From the NCBI GenBank assembly GCA_937952235.1, contig CALFZM010000256.1, forward strand, positions 1 through 6,610: a stretch of DNA of 6,610 nucleotides, read 5' to 3'. This document shows, piece by piece, positions 1 to 6,384 of the stretch (position 1 is its first letter; each line of letters begins with the position of its first letter). Made by a program: the position numbers and the translations under genes. Source of the stretch: an uncultured Opitutia bacterium. Its GTDB lineage: Bacteria; Verrucomicrobiota; Verrucomicrobiia; Opitutales; Opitutaceae. The notes beneath the pieces are model-generated. The model was not told the origin of the DNA and made no database searches. It saw only the letters and a program-made list of their open reading frames with translations.

Positions 1-1996
1 CGAAACGGAACGTGCCGATCGAGCGGAACAGGTCGCGGACGGGCGGCTTCTGGCGCTGGTTGAGCGTGAGCCGGGTCTCGCCGTCCGCGTGGCGCACGAC
101 GACCGGCGTGTTGGTGGCGCGATTGGCGTTGTACGGGTAGGCGACGAAGACCTCGTAGCGGCCGGCCCGCGGCAGGTTGGGCACGAAGCGGGCGGTTTGC
201 TGCCCCTTGTTGTCGTTGTTGTCGTGATGATAACCGGCGTCCACGTACGCCGTATGGGCGGAGCTGCTCCGATCGAAGCCCTCCCGCACCGCCTCGAAAT
301 CGTCGACCACGATCCCGGGAAGGCCGGACTTCGGCAGCACGATCCGCGCGGTGGGAGGCGGCAGCGGCGCGCTCTCGAAGTCGAGCACCTGGCCATCCTG
401 CTCGAGCCGCGCCTTCAGCCGGGAGGGATCGATGCGCTGCACGTCGACGCCCTGCTCGATGGCATGCACCGCCGCCGTGGCCGCGCTCTGGCCGAGCACC
501 ATGAACACCGGCTCCATGCGGATCGAGCCGTACGCGATGTGCGACGCGCTCAGGCACACCGGCACGAGCAGATTGGTGCACTCGGCGGCCTTCGGCCGGA
601 TGCTGCGATAGCTGATTGGATACGGGCGCACGCGTACCTGCACGTCGCCTTCGTTGCGCACGTGGCCCTCCTTGGTGATGTAGCGCTGGATGTGGTGCGA
701 ATCCATGTTGTAGGCGCCCATGCCGACGCTGTCGGCGGCCACCTCGTCGCGCCGGCAGTTCTTCTCCGTCATGACGTAGTCGGAGACCATCCGCCGGGCC
801 TCGCGCACATAGAGCTGCCGCGGCCAGTTGTCGTTGTCGAGGAACTCGTCCTTGGCCAGGCCCAGCCGCTGGAACGCCTCGCGCACCCGCTCGGGCACGC
901 GGGGATGGTTCGCCAGGGTCCACATCAGGCCCCGCTGCCAGTCGACGTGCGCCTGCCAGATCCGGGCGCGCGTCGCGTAGTCGGCCTCAGGATACGCCCA
1001 GTTCTGCCCGATGAAATCGGTGCTGATCGCGTAGTTATTGTTCGTGTCGGTCTTGCGGTTGGGCATCCACACCGGGTTCCATGGGGCGCGGTGATCGCCC
1101 GCCTCGAAGTTGCGCAGGAGCAGCTCGTACCACTGCGGGTCGTAGTTCGCCGGCTTCTCCCAGGCGCGGCGGTTCTCCGGCACGTCGGTCGTGCACATGC
1201 GGAAATTGTAGGCCTGGACCTTGGCGTCGCCGGAGAACTCCTCGCCCGGGCCCTCGACGTTGATGCCCGGCAGGACGCCGCTCTGCGGGTCGCCCGGCTT
1301 CACGTAAGGGTCGACCGGACGGATGAACTGGTGGCTGACCGCGTGCGCGGTCTGCACGCCGTTCAGCGTCTCGCCGTAGACCCGGTTGGCCTCGCGCCCC
1401 ACATGGTAGCTCACGCCGGCCTTCGCCATCAGGTCTCCCTCGTACGTCGCGTCGATGAACATGCGGCCTTCGAACGCGCGGCCGCTCTCCATCACGATCC
1501 GCACGATCCGCGTGCCCTGCTTCACGACGCCGCGGGCGAGGTCGAGCCGCTCGCCCTTCACCACCGTCACGCGGTCGCCCACCTCGCGCAGCAGCTCGTC
1601 GTAGATCTTCGTCGCGACATGCGGCTCGAACGTCCACATGGTCTTTTCCGCGGGATCGTTCGGGCCACTGCGCCGGTTCACGTACGCCTCCCGCGGCTGG
1701 CGCGTCCACGCCGCGGGATTCTGGTAGTGCTGCCACACCCGGCCGTAGAACTCGCGGGACAGGCCGCCGATCGCGCGCTTGTTGCCGATGTCGGTCGCGC
1801 CCAGGCCGCCGGTGGTCAGGCCGCCGAGGAACTGCGTCGGCTCGATCAGGACCGCGGACCGGCCCATGCGCGCGGCCTGGATCGCGGCGGCGATGCCGCC
1901 GGAGGTGCCGCCGTAGACCACGACATCGGGAATCGGCGCCGCGGCGCGGAGCGTGACCGCGGCGAACAGGAGGGAAACCAGGATTCGGATACGCAT
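1..1996 (-). CDS. Exported FAD-dependent oxidoreductase with C-terminal golvesin-like domain (partial, 3' end beyond window)
   Basis: I translated the reverse complement by hand from ATG at 1996. It stays open for 665 codons and leaves the window at base 1 without a stop. Residues 1-20 look like a Sec signal peptide: MRIRI, a hydrophobic core LVSLLFAAV, then LRAAA. Residues 25-52 form a Rossmann FAD-binding unit with GGTSGG at 29-34 and an acidic end at E52. Next come FLGGLTTGG (56-64), IDATYEGDLM (181-190), YNMDSHH (429-435) and the flavin-binding C-terminal block around HIAYGSIRMEP (486-496) and GQSAATAA (502-509). This order is typical of the FAD_oxidored family (PF12831). Residues from about 560 on (VDDFE, YVDAGYHHDNND, GRYEVFVAYPYNANRATNTPV) resemble the golvesin/xanthan-lyase CBD-like domain, and probably only a few tens of residues are missing. 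Such proteins are sometimes annotated as xanthan lyase, but no lyase domain is seen here. The gene is divergent from the TonB receptor. Substrate and reaction are unknown; a periplasmic or surface redox role on a carbohydrate is inference. There is no clear Shine-Dalgarno sequence before the ATG. Confidence 0.9.
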   Translation of the reverse strand, partial: MRIRILVSLLFAAVTLRAAAPIPDVVVYGGTSGGIAAAIQAARMGRSAVLIEPTQFLGGLTTGGLGATDIGNKRAIGGLSREFYGRVWQHYQNPAAWTRQPREAYVNRRSGPNDPAEKTMWTFEPHVATKIYDELLREVGDRVTVVKGERLDLARGVVKQGTRIVRIVMESGRAFEGRMFIDATYEGDLMAKAGVSYHVGREANRVYGETLNGVQTAHAVSHQFIRPVDPYVKPGDPQSGVLPGINVEGPGEEFSGDAKVQAYNFRMCTTDVPENRRAWEKPANYDPQWYELLLRNFEAGDHRAPWNPVWMPNRKTDTNNNYAISTDFIGQNWAYPEADYATRARIWQAHVDWQRGLMWTLANHPRVPERVREAFQRLGLAKDEFLDNDNWPRQLYVREARRMVSDYVMTEKNCRRDEVAADSVGMGAYNMDSHHIQRYITKEGHVRNEGDVQVRVRPYPISYRSIRPKAAECTNLLVPVCLSASHIAYGSIRMEPVFMVLGQSAATAAVHAIEQGVDVQRIDPSRLKARLEQDGQVLDFESAPLPPPTARIVLPKSGLPGIVVDDFEAVREGFDRSSSAHTAYVDAGYHHDNNDNKGQQTARFVPNLPRAGRYEVFVAYPYNANRATNTPVVVRHADGETRLTLNQRQKPPVRDLFRSIGTFRF

Positions 1997-2001
1997 ACGC
2001 G

Positions 2002-2025
2002 CGCCACCGTGGCGGGTTTGCCCGC
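2002..2025. promoter_or_regulatory. Overlapping inverted repeats just upstream of the oxidoreductase start
   Basis: CGCCAC-C-GTGGCG at 2002-2014 is a perfect 6-base inverted repeat with a one-base centre. GCGGG-TTTG-CCCGC at 2012-2025 is a second perfect 5-base stem. The two share bases 2012-2014, so in RNA only one could form at a time. They start 6 bases upstream of the oxidoreductase ATG, in its probable leader. The first is too tight to fold as a hairpin and is better read as a protein-binding palindrome. In GC-rich DNA short palindromes also arise by chance. Confidence 0.3.
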
Positions 2026-2062
2026 GCGCGACCAGCCCGATCCGGAGCATCCCGGGCGCGGG

Positions 2063-2078
2063 CTGTCGGTTTCGACAG
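2063..2078. promoter_or_regulatory. Perfect palindrome CTGTCG-GTTT-CGACAG, candidate operator or hairpin
   Basis: Two perfect 6-base arms (2063-2068 and 2073-2078) surround a 4-base spacer near the middle of the divergent region, about 67 bases from the oxidoreductase start and 100 from the receptor start. The position suits a shared operator for a regulator of both genes. It could equally be an RNA hairpin in the receptor leader, where it is followed at once by AAAGGAGG. No regulator gene lies in the window to pair with it. Confidence 0.35.
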
Positions 2079-2106
2079 AAAGGAGGGCTGGCCATTTTCC
2101 CTTTTC

Positions 2107-2126
2107 GTCGTTCGCTTTGCGACGAC
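2107..2126. promoter_or_regulatory. Bulged hairpin in the receptor leader
   Basis: GTCGT (2107-2111), a bulged T, and CGC (2113-2115) pair with GCG (2119-2121) and ACGAC (2122-2126) across a TTT loop. This gives eight base pairs with one bulge. It lies 53 bases before the receptor ATG and would be in the 5' leader if transcription starts upstream of it. Function is unknown; it could affect leader stability or be a protein site. Confidence 0.3.
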
Positions 2127-2178
2127 CTCGACCGCCGGCGGCTGACCTGCCCGGTCTCACCCTACAAACCCCTCGCGC

Positions 2179-5100
2179 ATGAACGCATCGCATCACCGTC
2201 TCCGCAGGTTTCGTTACCCCGTCATCTTCGCGCTGATCCTGGCGCTCACGGGCGCCGCCTCGGCCGCAACCCTCACGGGCAATGTCAGCAACGCCGCCAC
2301 GGGCAACCTGCTCGAAGGCGCGCGGGTCGAGATCCCGAGCCTGGGAAGGACCACGCTCACGGACAACACGGGGCGGTACGAGTTCAGCGACCTTCCCGCC
2401 GGCGCCCACGAGCTTGTCGCCACCTACCTCGGCCTCGATCCGATGCGCGCCACCGTCACCGTCTCGGCGGGGCAGCGCGTCGCCCGCAATTTCGACCTCA
2501 CCGCCGCGATCTACCAGCTCGCGGAGTTCAAGGTCACCGGCGAGCGCGAGGGCAACGCCGCGGCGCTCACCGCGCAGCGCAATGCGCCCAACGTGAAGAA
2601 CGTCGTCGCCATCGACGCCTACGGCAACCTGCCCAACATGAACGCCAGCGAGCTCGCGGTGCTGCTGCCCGGCGTCGCGGGCGAACTCAGCGACGAGGGC
2701 AACATCGTCGGTTTCACCATCCGCGGCATGGGCCCCGGCTCGAACACGATCACGATCGACGGCGCGCTCATGGGCAGCCAGGGCGCGGGCGCCCGCCAGA
2801 CCCGGATGCACACGATCACCGGCTCGATGTTCGACTCGCTCGAGCTCACCAAGGGCCACACGCCGGACAAGGGCGCCGACTCCCTCGGTGGCACGCTGAA
2901 TCTCAAGAGTCGCTCGCCGCTCAGCATGCGCGAGAAGCGGCGGATCACGTACAATCTCTCCGCGCGCTGGGCGCCGCCCTTCACGGAGCAGATCCCGATG
3001 CGCGAGCAGCACCGGCTGCACCCTCTGCTCAACGTCGCGTACCAGGAGAAGTTCGCCGTCTTCCGCAGCCCGGAGGAGAACCTGGCCGTCTCGGTCAACC
3101 TGTTCTACAGCGAGCAGGCCGTGGGCTTCTACCGCGTCACCACCGACTGGCAGAACACGCTCACGCGCCCCGCCTACGTCTGGGACTTCCGCACGCAGGA
3201 CAATTACAACAACCGGAAGCAATCGAGCGTGAACACGAAGTTCGACTACCGGGTGTCGGAGCACACCAAGGTGTCGCTCAACCTGATCTACAACGACGCG
3301 ATGGAGCGGTTCCGGCTGCGCTATTACACGCGGGCGTTCACCGGCAACCAGAACACGGTGCCCAATGCCACCACGAGCGGCGTCATCCCGGGCTACACCG
3401 ACCTCGTCACATCGGTCCGTCCCGTCGCGGCGTCGACCTTCGACATCCAGTCCCAGATGTCCAATTTCTTTCACCGCCAGCGCCATGGCGACGTGGGCGT
3501 CGAGCACAAGTGGGGGCCGCTCGAGATCGACTACAACGCCGTGATGAGCATCGACCGGATCAATGGCGGCAGCGGTGACGGCGGCGACCTTACCTTCCGG
3601 GCGACGGGCATCGGCTGGACGCTGGACCGTTCGCGATCGGACATTTATCCCACCTTCACGCAAACCGCCGGACCCTCGCTCGCCGACCCGGCGTCGTACC
3701 GGCCCCAGAATTTCATCTTCAACGACGGCTACACCGCGCACGAGATCCGGGAGTACCGCGCGAATTTCCGCTACAAGCTGCCCACGGAGGTCTCGGTCTT
3801 CCTGAAGGCCGGCTACCGGTGGCGCGAGGAGGTGCTGGAGCAGATCAACAAGAACCGCCGTTACACCTTCACCGGGACCAACGCGGCACAACTGCCCCGC
3901 GACAACACGATCCAGACCGTCGCGATGGAACGCGTCGGGCTGTCGATCCCCTCCTGGCACACCAACGCCCTCGCCCGCGGCCGCACGCCGCTCGATTCCG
4001 CGTTGTGGCGGGAGGACGTTTATTTCCGCGAGATGTCGAAGTTCACCGGCACCCGCGGGGTGACCGAGACCGTCGATGCCGCGTATATCATGACTCAAGG
4101 GCGGATCGGCCAGACTGGCTTCCTCGCCGGCGTGCGGGGCGAGAAGACCCACGACGACAGCTGGGGCTGGGTGCGCCAGCGCTTCGGCAGCACGGCCGCG
4201 CAGCAGCAGGCGGATCCCGTCGGATCGGCGCAGCGCGACTATGCCGACACGTTCCGGGCCACGTCGGGCAGTTATACGAAGTGGTTTCCCAGCGTGCACC
4301 TGACGCACGACATCGTGCGCAATCCGGCGGCGCTGGACAATGTGTTTGCGCTTTCCAACCTGATGCCCAACGAGGCGATCAACGAGACCCAGCAGACGAT
4401 CACGATCAACAATCCCGACCTGAAGCCGCAGCTCGCCGAGAACTGGGATGCGTCGCTCGAATACTATTTCGAGCCGGTCGGCAGCATCTCCGTGGGCTGG
4501 TTCCACAAAACCATCGAGGACTTCTTCCAGAACAACGTGCCGTTCGGCATCGTGCCGTCCGGTCCCAACAACGGCTTCAACGGCGAGTATGAAGGGTTCG
4601 CGCTGCAGGGGCGTGGTAACCTCGGCCAGGCGGTGATCCAGGGCTGGGAGCTCAGCTACCAGCAGCAGTTCACCTTCCTGCCCGGGCTGCTGAAAGGGCT
4701 CGGCCTGTTCGCCAACTACACCTACCTCACGACGCACGGCGACTGGGGTGGCGGCGCGAGTCTCACGACGAACAGCGTGCCCGGCTTCATTCCGCGCACC
4801 GGCAACCTCGGCCTGAGCTGGCGGCACCGCGGCTTCAGCTCGCGCGTGAACGTCAACTACACCGGCCGATACCTCGATGCCGCCAACGTCGCCAACCCGG
4901 CGCTCAACCTCTACCGGCACGAGCGCACGATCGTGAACGTGGGGGTGGCCTACCAGGTGCGTCCGACGCTCACCCTCTCGATGGACGTCTCCAACCTCTT
5001 CAACGAGCGCCAGGAGTTCTATCGCGGCTTCAGCGAGCGCCTGCAGAGCTCGATCGTTCCGGGCACGACGATCACCTTTGGTGTGAGCGGTCGCTTCTGA
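2179..5100 (+). CDS. TonB-dependent outer-membrane receptor with N-terminal carboxypeptidase-regulatory-like domain
   Basis: A complete 973-residue protein of the outer membrane that imports a ligand using energy passed from TonB-ExbB-ExbD. A signal peptide covers residues 1-29: basic HHRLRRFR, a hydrophobic core, then an ASA cleavage site before A30. Residues 30-108 form a carboxypeptidase-regulatory-like beta domain (LTGNVSNAATGNLLEGARVEI, then TDNTGRYEFSDLPAGAHEL). EFKVTGERE at 116-124 is the probable TonB-box or linker region. The plug follows from about 138 to 245, with NASELAVLLPGV (155-166), FTIRGMGPGSNTITIDG (179-195) and GADSLGGTLNLKSRSPL. The plug resembles TonB-Xanth-Caul-type receptors. 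The rest is beta barrel, with alternating aromatic strands and a terminal FGVSGRF ending in phenylalanine, as outer-membrane proteins usually do. The ATG at 2179 is chosen because it gives a full signal peptide directly. The ligand cannot be read from sequence. The divergent exported oxidoreductase suggests a shared substrate, and no SusD-like partner is adjacent. Confidence 0.95.
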   Translation: MNASHHRLRRFRYPVIFALILALTGAASAATLTGNVSNAATGNLLEGARVEIPSLGRTTLTDNTGRYEFSDLPAGAHELVATYLGLDPMRATVTVSAGQRVARNFDLTAAIYQLAEFKVTGEREGNAAALTAQRNAPNVKNVVAIDAYGNLPNMNASELAVLLPGVAGELSDEGNIVGFTIRGMGPGSNTITIDGALMGSQGAGARQTRMHTITGSMFDSLELTKGHTPDKGADSLGGTLNLKSRSPLSMREKRRITYNLSARWAPPFTEQIPMREQHRLHPLLNVAYQEKFAVFRSPEENLAVSVNLFYSEQAVGFYRVTTDWQNTLTRPAYVWDFRTQDNYNNRKQSSVNTKFDYRVSEHTKVSLNLIYNDAMERFRLRYYTRAFTGNQNTVPNATTSGVIPGYTDLVTSVRPVAASTFDIQSQMSNFFHRQRHGDVGVEHKWGPLEIDYNAVMSIDRINGGSGDGGDLTFRATGIGWTLDRSRSDIYPTFTQTAGPSLADPASYRPQNFIFNDGYTAHEIREYRANFRYKLPTEVSVFLKAGYRWREEVLEQINKNRRYTFTGTNAAQLPRDNTIQTVAMERVGLSIPSWHTNALARGRTPLDSALWREDVYFREMSKFTGTRGVTETVDAAYIMTQGRIGQTGFLAGVRGEKTHDDSWGWVRQRFGSTAAQQQADPVGSAQRDYADTFRATSGSYTKWFPSVHLTHDIVRNPAALDNVFALSNLMPNEAINETQQTITINNPDLKPQLAENWDASLEYYFEPVGSISVGWFHKTIEDFFQNNVPFGIVPSGPNNGFNGEYEGFALQGRGNLGQAVIQGWELSYQQQFTFLPGLLKGLGLFANYTYLTTHGDWGGGASLTTNSVPGFIPRTGNLGLSWRHRGFSSRVNVNYTGRYLDAANVANPALNLYRHERTIVNVGVAYQVRPTLTLSMDVSNLFNERQEFYRGFSERLQSSIVPGTTITFGVSGRF

Positions 5101-5109
5101 GCAGGCGGC

Positions 5110-5125
5110 GCCCGCTTGGTCGGGC
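5110..5125 (+). terminator. Weak hairpin after the receptor stop codon
   Basis: GCCCG (5110-5114) and CGGGC (5121-5125) form a five-pair GC stem with a six-base loop, starting 10 bases after the receptor stop. There is no T-run behind it, so it is not a standard intrinsic terminator. It may help end the receptor transcript or protect its 3' end. The repeat module begins six bases later. Confidence 0.25.
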
Positions 5126-5130
5126 CCTCG

Positions 5131-5226
5131 CCGTCATGGTGGAGCCGGCTGTCCCCAGGCGGCTGACGTTCGACTCGTCTGAACGCAGCGGCTTGAGGAC
5201 AAGCCGCGCCACCTCTCCCTGCGGCC
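5131..5226. repeat. Solitary copy of the two-hairpin repeat module
   Basis: This 96-base stretch aligns without gaps to 6287-6382 with about 13 mismatches by hand count (roughly 86 percent). It holds two hairpins. The first is AGCCGGCTG-TCCC-CAGGCGGCT (5143-5164, one mismatch). The second is GCGGCTTG-AGGA-CAAGCCGC (5188-5207, perfect eight pairs). GGTGG (5138-5142) and CCACC (5209-5213) could close the pair from outside. It lies between the receptor stop and the RDD gene and lacks the ATCCTGT module seen in the downstream copies. The architecture is like paired REP (BIME-type) elements. I do not claim a named family. Confidence 0.8.
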
Positions 5227-5299
5227 TGCCGGCGACATTGCGAGCCGGGCCGTGCACTCCGCGCTTGCCCGGAGACGCGCGCATGGCTCCCTCAGCATC

Positions 5300-6115
5300 A
5301 TGGCTGAAGCGAGCGTGAAACCGCCGGCGAAAGCGCGCCGGGCCGTCGACGGCGAACAACTGGTCGTGGCGCCGGCGGTGGCCGGACAGCCGCTCGCCGA
5401 GCCGTGGCGCCGGCTTGCGGCAATGGCGATCGACCTTGCCGTCATCAGCCTGCTCTCGCTGCTGGCGGGACCGTTCCTGGGTCTCGCCACCGGTGCGCTG
5501 CTGGTCGTGCTGTTCGGCAACGCGAGTTCGGCCCCGCTGGTCCTCAAGGCCGTGCGCTGGGTGTGCCGGTTGCTCGGAGCGGTGATCGTCGTGCTCTCGG
5601 TGCTGGCGCTCGGCCACGTCTCGCCGGTGAAGACGGGCGGACTCGAACTCGACGCCTTCACCGGGCGGCCGCCGAGCGCAGCCATGACCGAGACGCATTT
5701 CGTGCCGCCCAACGCCACCGCCGCCGAGCTCGCCGCCATCGCCCGGAAGCTCGAGCAACAGGTCGAGGCGCTGAAGGCGGAGCACCGCGCGCTCGAGGAA
5801 TCGCATCGCTCGTGGACGCACCAGGCCCGGGCATTCGCCTCGACGCTCGGCGTCACGTTCGGCTGGGGCGGAGTTTACTTCACGCTGGCGGCCGGCGCGC
5901 TCGGCGGACGCACCCTGGGCAAATTTGTGCTGCGCATCCGGGCGGCGAAAATCGATGGGAAGCCCTTCACGTTCTTCGACGGCTTCATTCGCAACGGCGG
6001 CTACGTGGCCGGCGTGGCGATGGGATTCATGGGTTTCCTGCGGCTGCTCTGGGAACCCAACCGGCAGGCGGTCGAGGACAAGATCGCCGGCACGGTGGTC
6101 GTGCGGATGGAGTGA
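5300..6115 (+). CDS. RDD-family inner-membrane protein with coiled-coil insertion
   Basis: A 271-residue protein counted from ATG at 5300 (MAEASVKPPAK). A GTG at 5252 would add 16 residues, but that stretch (HSALARRRAHGSLSI) does not look like protein N-terminus of this family, so the ATG is preferred; neither start has a good ribosome binding site. The RDD signature opens at RRLAAMAID (37-45, with R38 and D45). Membrane segments lie at about 43-72, which may be two short helices, and 85-105. Residues 140-172 are rich in A, E, K and L with heptad character (AELAAIARKLEQQVEALKAE), suggesting a coiled coil in an extramembrane loop. The second half follows: a membrane segment at about 183-200, GGRTLGKFVLRIRAAKIDGKP (202-222), FIRNGG (229-234), a helix at 235-250, and the family ending NRQAVEDKIAGTVVV (254-268). 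RDD proteins are poorly characterised and often thought to be linked to transport or ion stress. The role here is unknown, and the repeat upstream argues against cotranscription with the receptor. Confidence 0.88.
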   Translation: MAEASVKPPAKARRAVDGEQLVVAPAVAGQPLAEPWRRLAAMAIDLAVISLLSLLAGPFLGLATGALLVVLFGNASSAPLVLKAVRWVCRLLGAVIVVLSVLALGHVSPVKTGGLELDAFTGRPPSAAMTETHFVPPNATAAELAAIARKLEQQVEALKAEHRALEESHRSWTHQARAFASTLGVTFGWGGVYFTLAAGALGGRTLGKFVLRIRAAKIDGKPFTFFDGFIRNGGYVAGVAMGFMGFLRLLWEPNRQAVEDKIAGTVVVRME

Positions 6116-6137
6116 AGGGGCGGCGTCAGTCGGCTTC

Positions 6138-6234
6138 ATCCTGTAGATCCTGTTCATCCTGTCTTCCACCCGCATGTTCTTGATCGCCCGACCGGCCGAG
6201 ACCTTTGAGACAGGATAAACAGGATGGACCGGAT
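6138..6234. repeat. ATCCTGT / ACAGGAT inverted repeat in copy 1
   Basis: Three ATCCTGT heptamers start at 6138, 6147 and 6156, exactly nine bases apart. They face ACAGGAT at 6210 and 6219 and a variant ACCGGAT at 6228, also nine apart. The arms 6138-6164 and 6208-6234 pair at 23 of 27 positions around a 43-base loop. As RNA this would be a long hairpin 22 bases after the RDD stop and might end or protect that transcript. ATCCTGT-based intergenic repeats are seen in many environmental bacterial genomes, by general recollection; their function is not established. Confidence 0.85.
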
Positions 6235-6293
6235 GGCCTCCGGGCGCGGCCTCGGATTCTGCTTTGCCGTCGCGTTTCTTCCTCCCCCGTCAT

Positions 6294-6369
6294 GGTGGCG
6301 CCGCCTGTCCCCAGGCGGCTAATCCTCGGCTCCTCCGAACGCAGCGGCTTGAGGACACGCCGCTCCACC
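6294..6369. repeat. Two-hairpin module in copy 1
   Basis: Hairpin one is GCCGCCTG-TCCC-CAGGCGGC (6300-6319), a perfect eight-pair stem. Hairpin two is GCGGCTTG-AGGA-CACGCCGC (6344-6363), seven of eight pairs. GGTGG (6294-6298) and CCACC (6365-6369) lie next to or one base from the outer ends of the hairpins and could close a three-way junction. About 23 less-structured bases sit between the hairpins. Confidence 0.8.
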
Positions 6370-6384
6370 TTTCCCTGCAGCCCG

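Larger units (their letters stand above)
1997..2178. promoter_or_regulatory. Divergent intergenic control region between oxidoreductase and TonB receptor
   Basis: These 182 bases separate two divergent start codons, so both promoters should lie here or reach into the genes. I could not find a convincing -35/-10 pair on either strand. The region does hold several short inverted repeats, listed separately, and an AAAGGAGG stretch at 2079-2086. That stretch matches the anti-Shine-Dalgarno core but lies about 92 bases before the receptor ATG, so it does not serve that start. Neither flanking gene has a good ribosome binding site at normal spacing. Confidence 0.6.
6129..6384. repeat. Composite tandem repeat, copy 1 (256 bases)
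   Basis: The block from GTCGGCTTCATCCTGT at 6129 restarts at 6385, giving a period of 256 bases. Copy 1 is complete. It has two parts: an ATCCTGT inverted-repeat module (about 6129-6240) and the two-hairpin module (about 6287-6382), joined by about 46 bases of linker. Over the 226 bases that can be compared with copy 2, I count six substitutions and no gaps, about 97 percent identity. It begins 14 bases after the RDD stop codon. No credible coding sequence lies in it; the short open frames on either strand simply follow the repeat. Confidence 0.93.

Noticed and set aside
2079..2086. AAAGGAGG as the ribosome binding site of a leader peptide before the receptor
   Set aside because: No ATG or GTG follows at useful spacing. 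The nearby CTG and ATT open only into a long frame out of phase with the receptor, so no short leader peptide is supported.
89..2182. A 697-codon plus-strand open frame across the oxidoreductase region
   Set aside because: It is antisense to the oxidoreductase, rich in R, A, H, V and D with no recognisable domain, while the minus strand gives clear FAD and golvesin motifs. It is a GC-rich shadow frame.
1846..4920. A 1024-codon minus-strand open frame opposite the TonB receptor
   Set aside because: Its composition is low in variety and shows no domain or signal peptide. The plus strand encodes a convincing full receptor. Long antisense frames are expected in GC-rich coding DNA.
5252..5299. 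GTG at 5252 as the start of the RDD gene
   Set aside because: The 16 extra residues are arginine-rich and do not look like this family, and they sit just after the repeat module. The ATG at 5300 gives a natural N-terminus.
5072..6175. A 367-codon minus-strand open frame opposite the RDD gene
   Set aside because: It starts in the ATCCTGT repeat (MRVEDRMNRIYRMKP), runs antisense to the RDD gene and ends in the receptor tail. It shows no domain.
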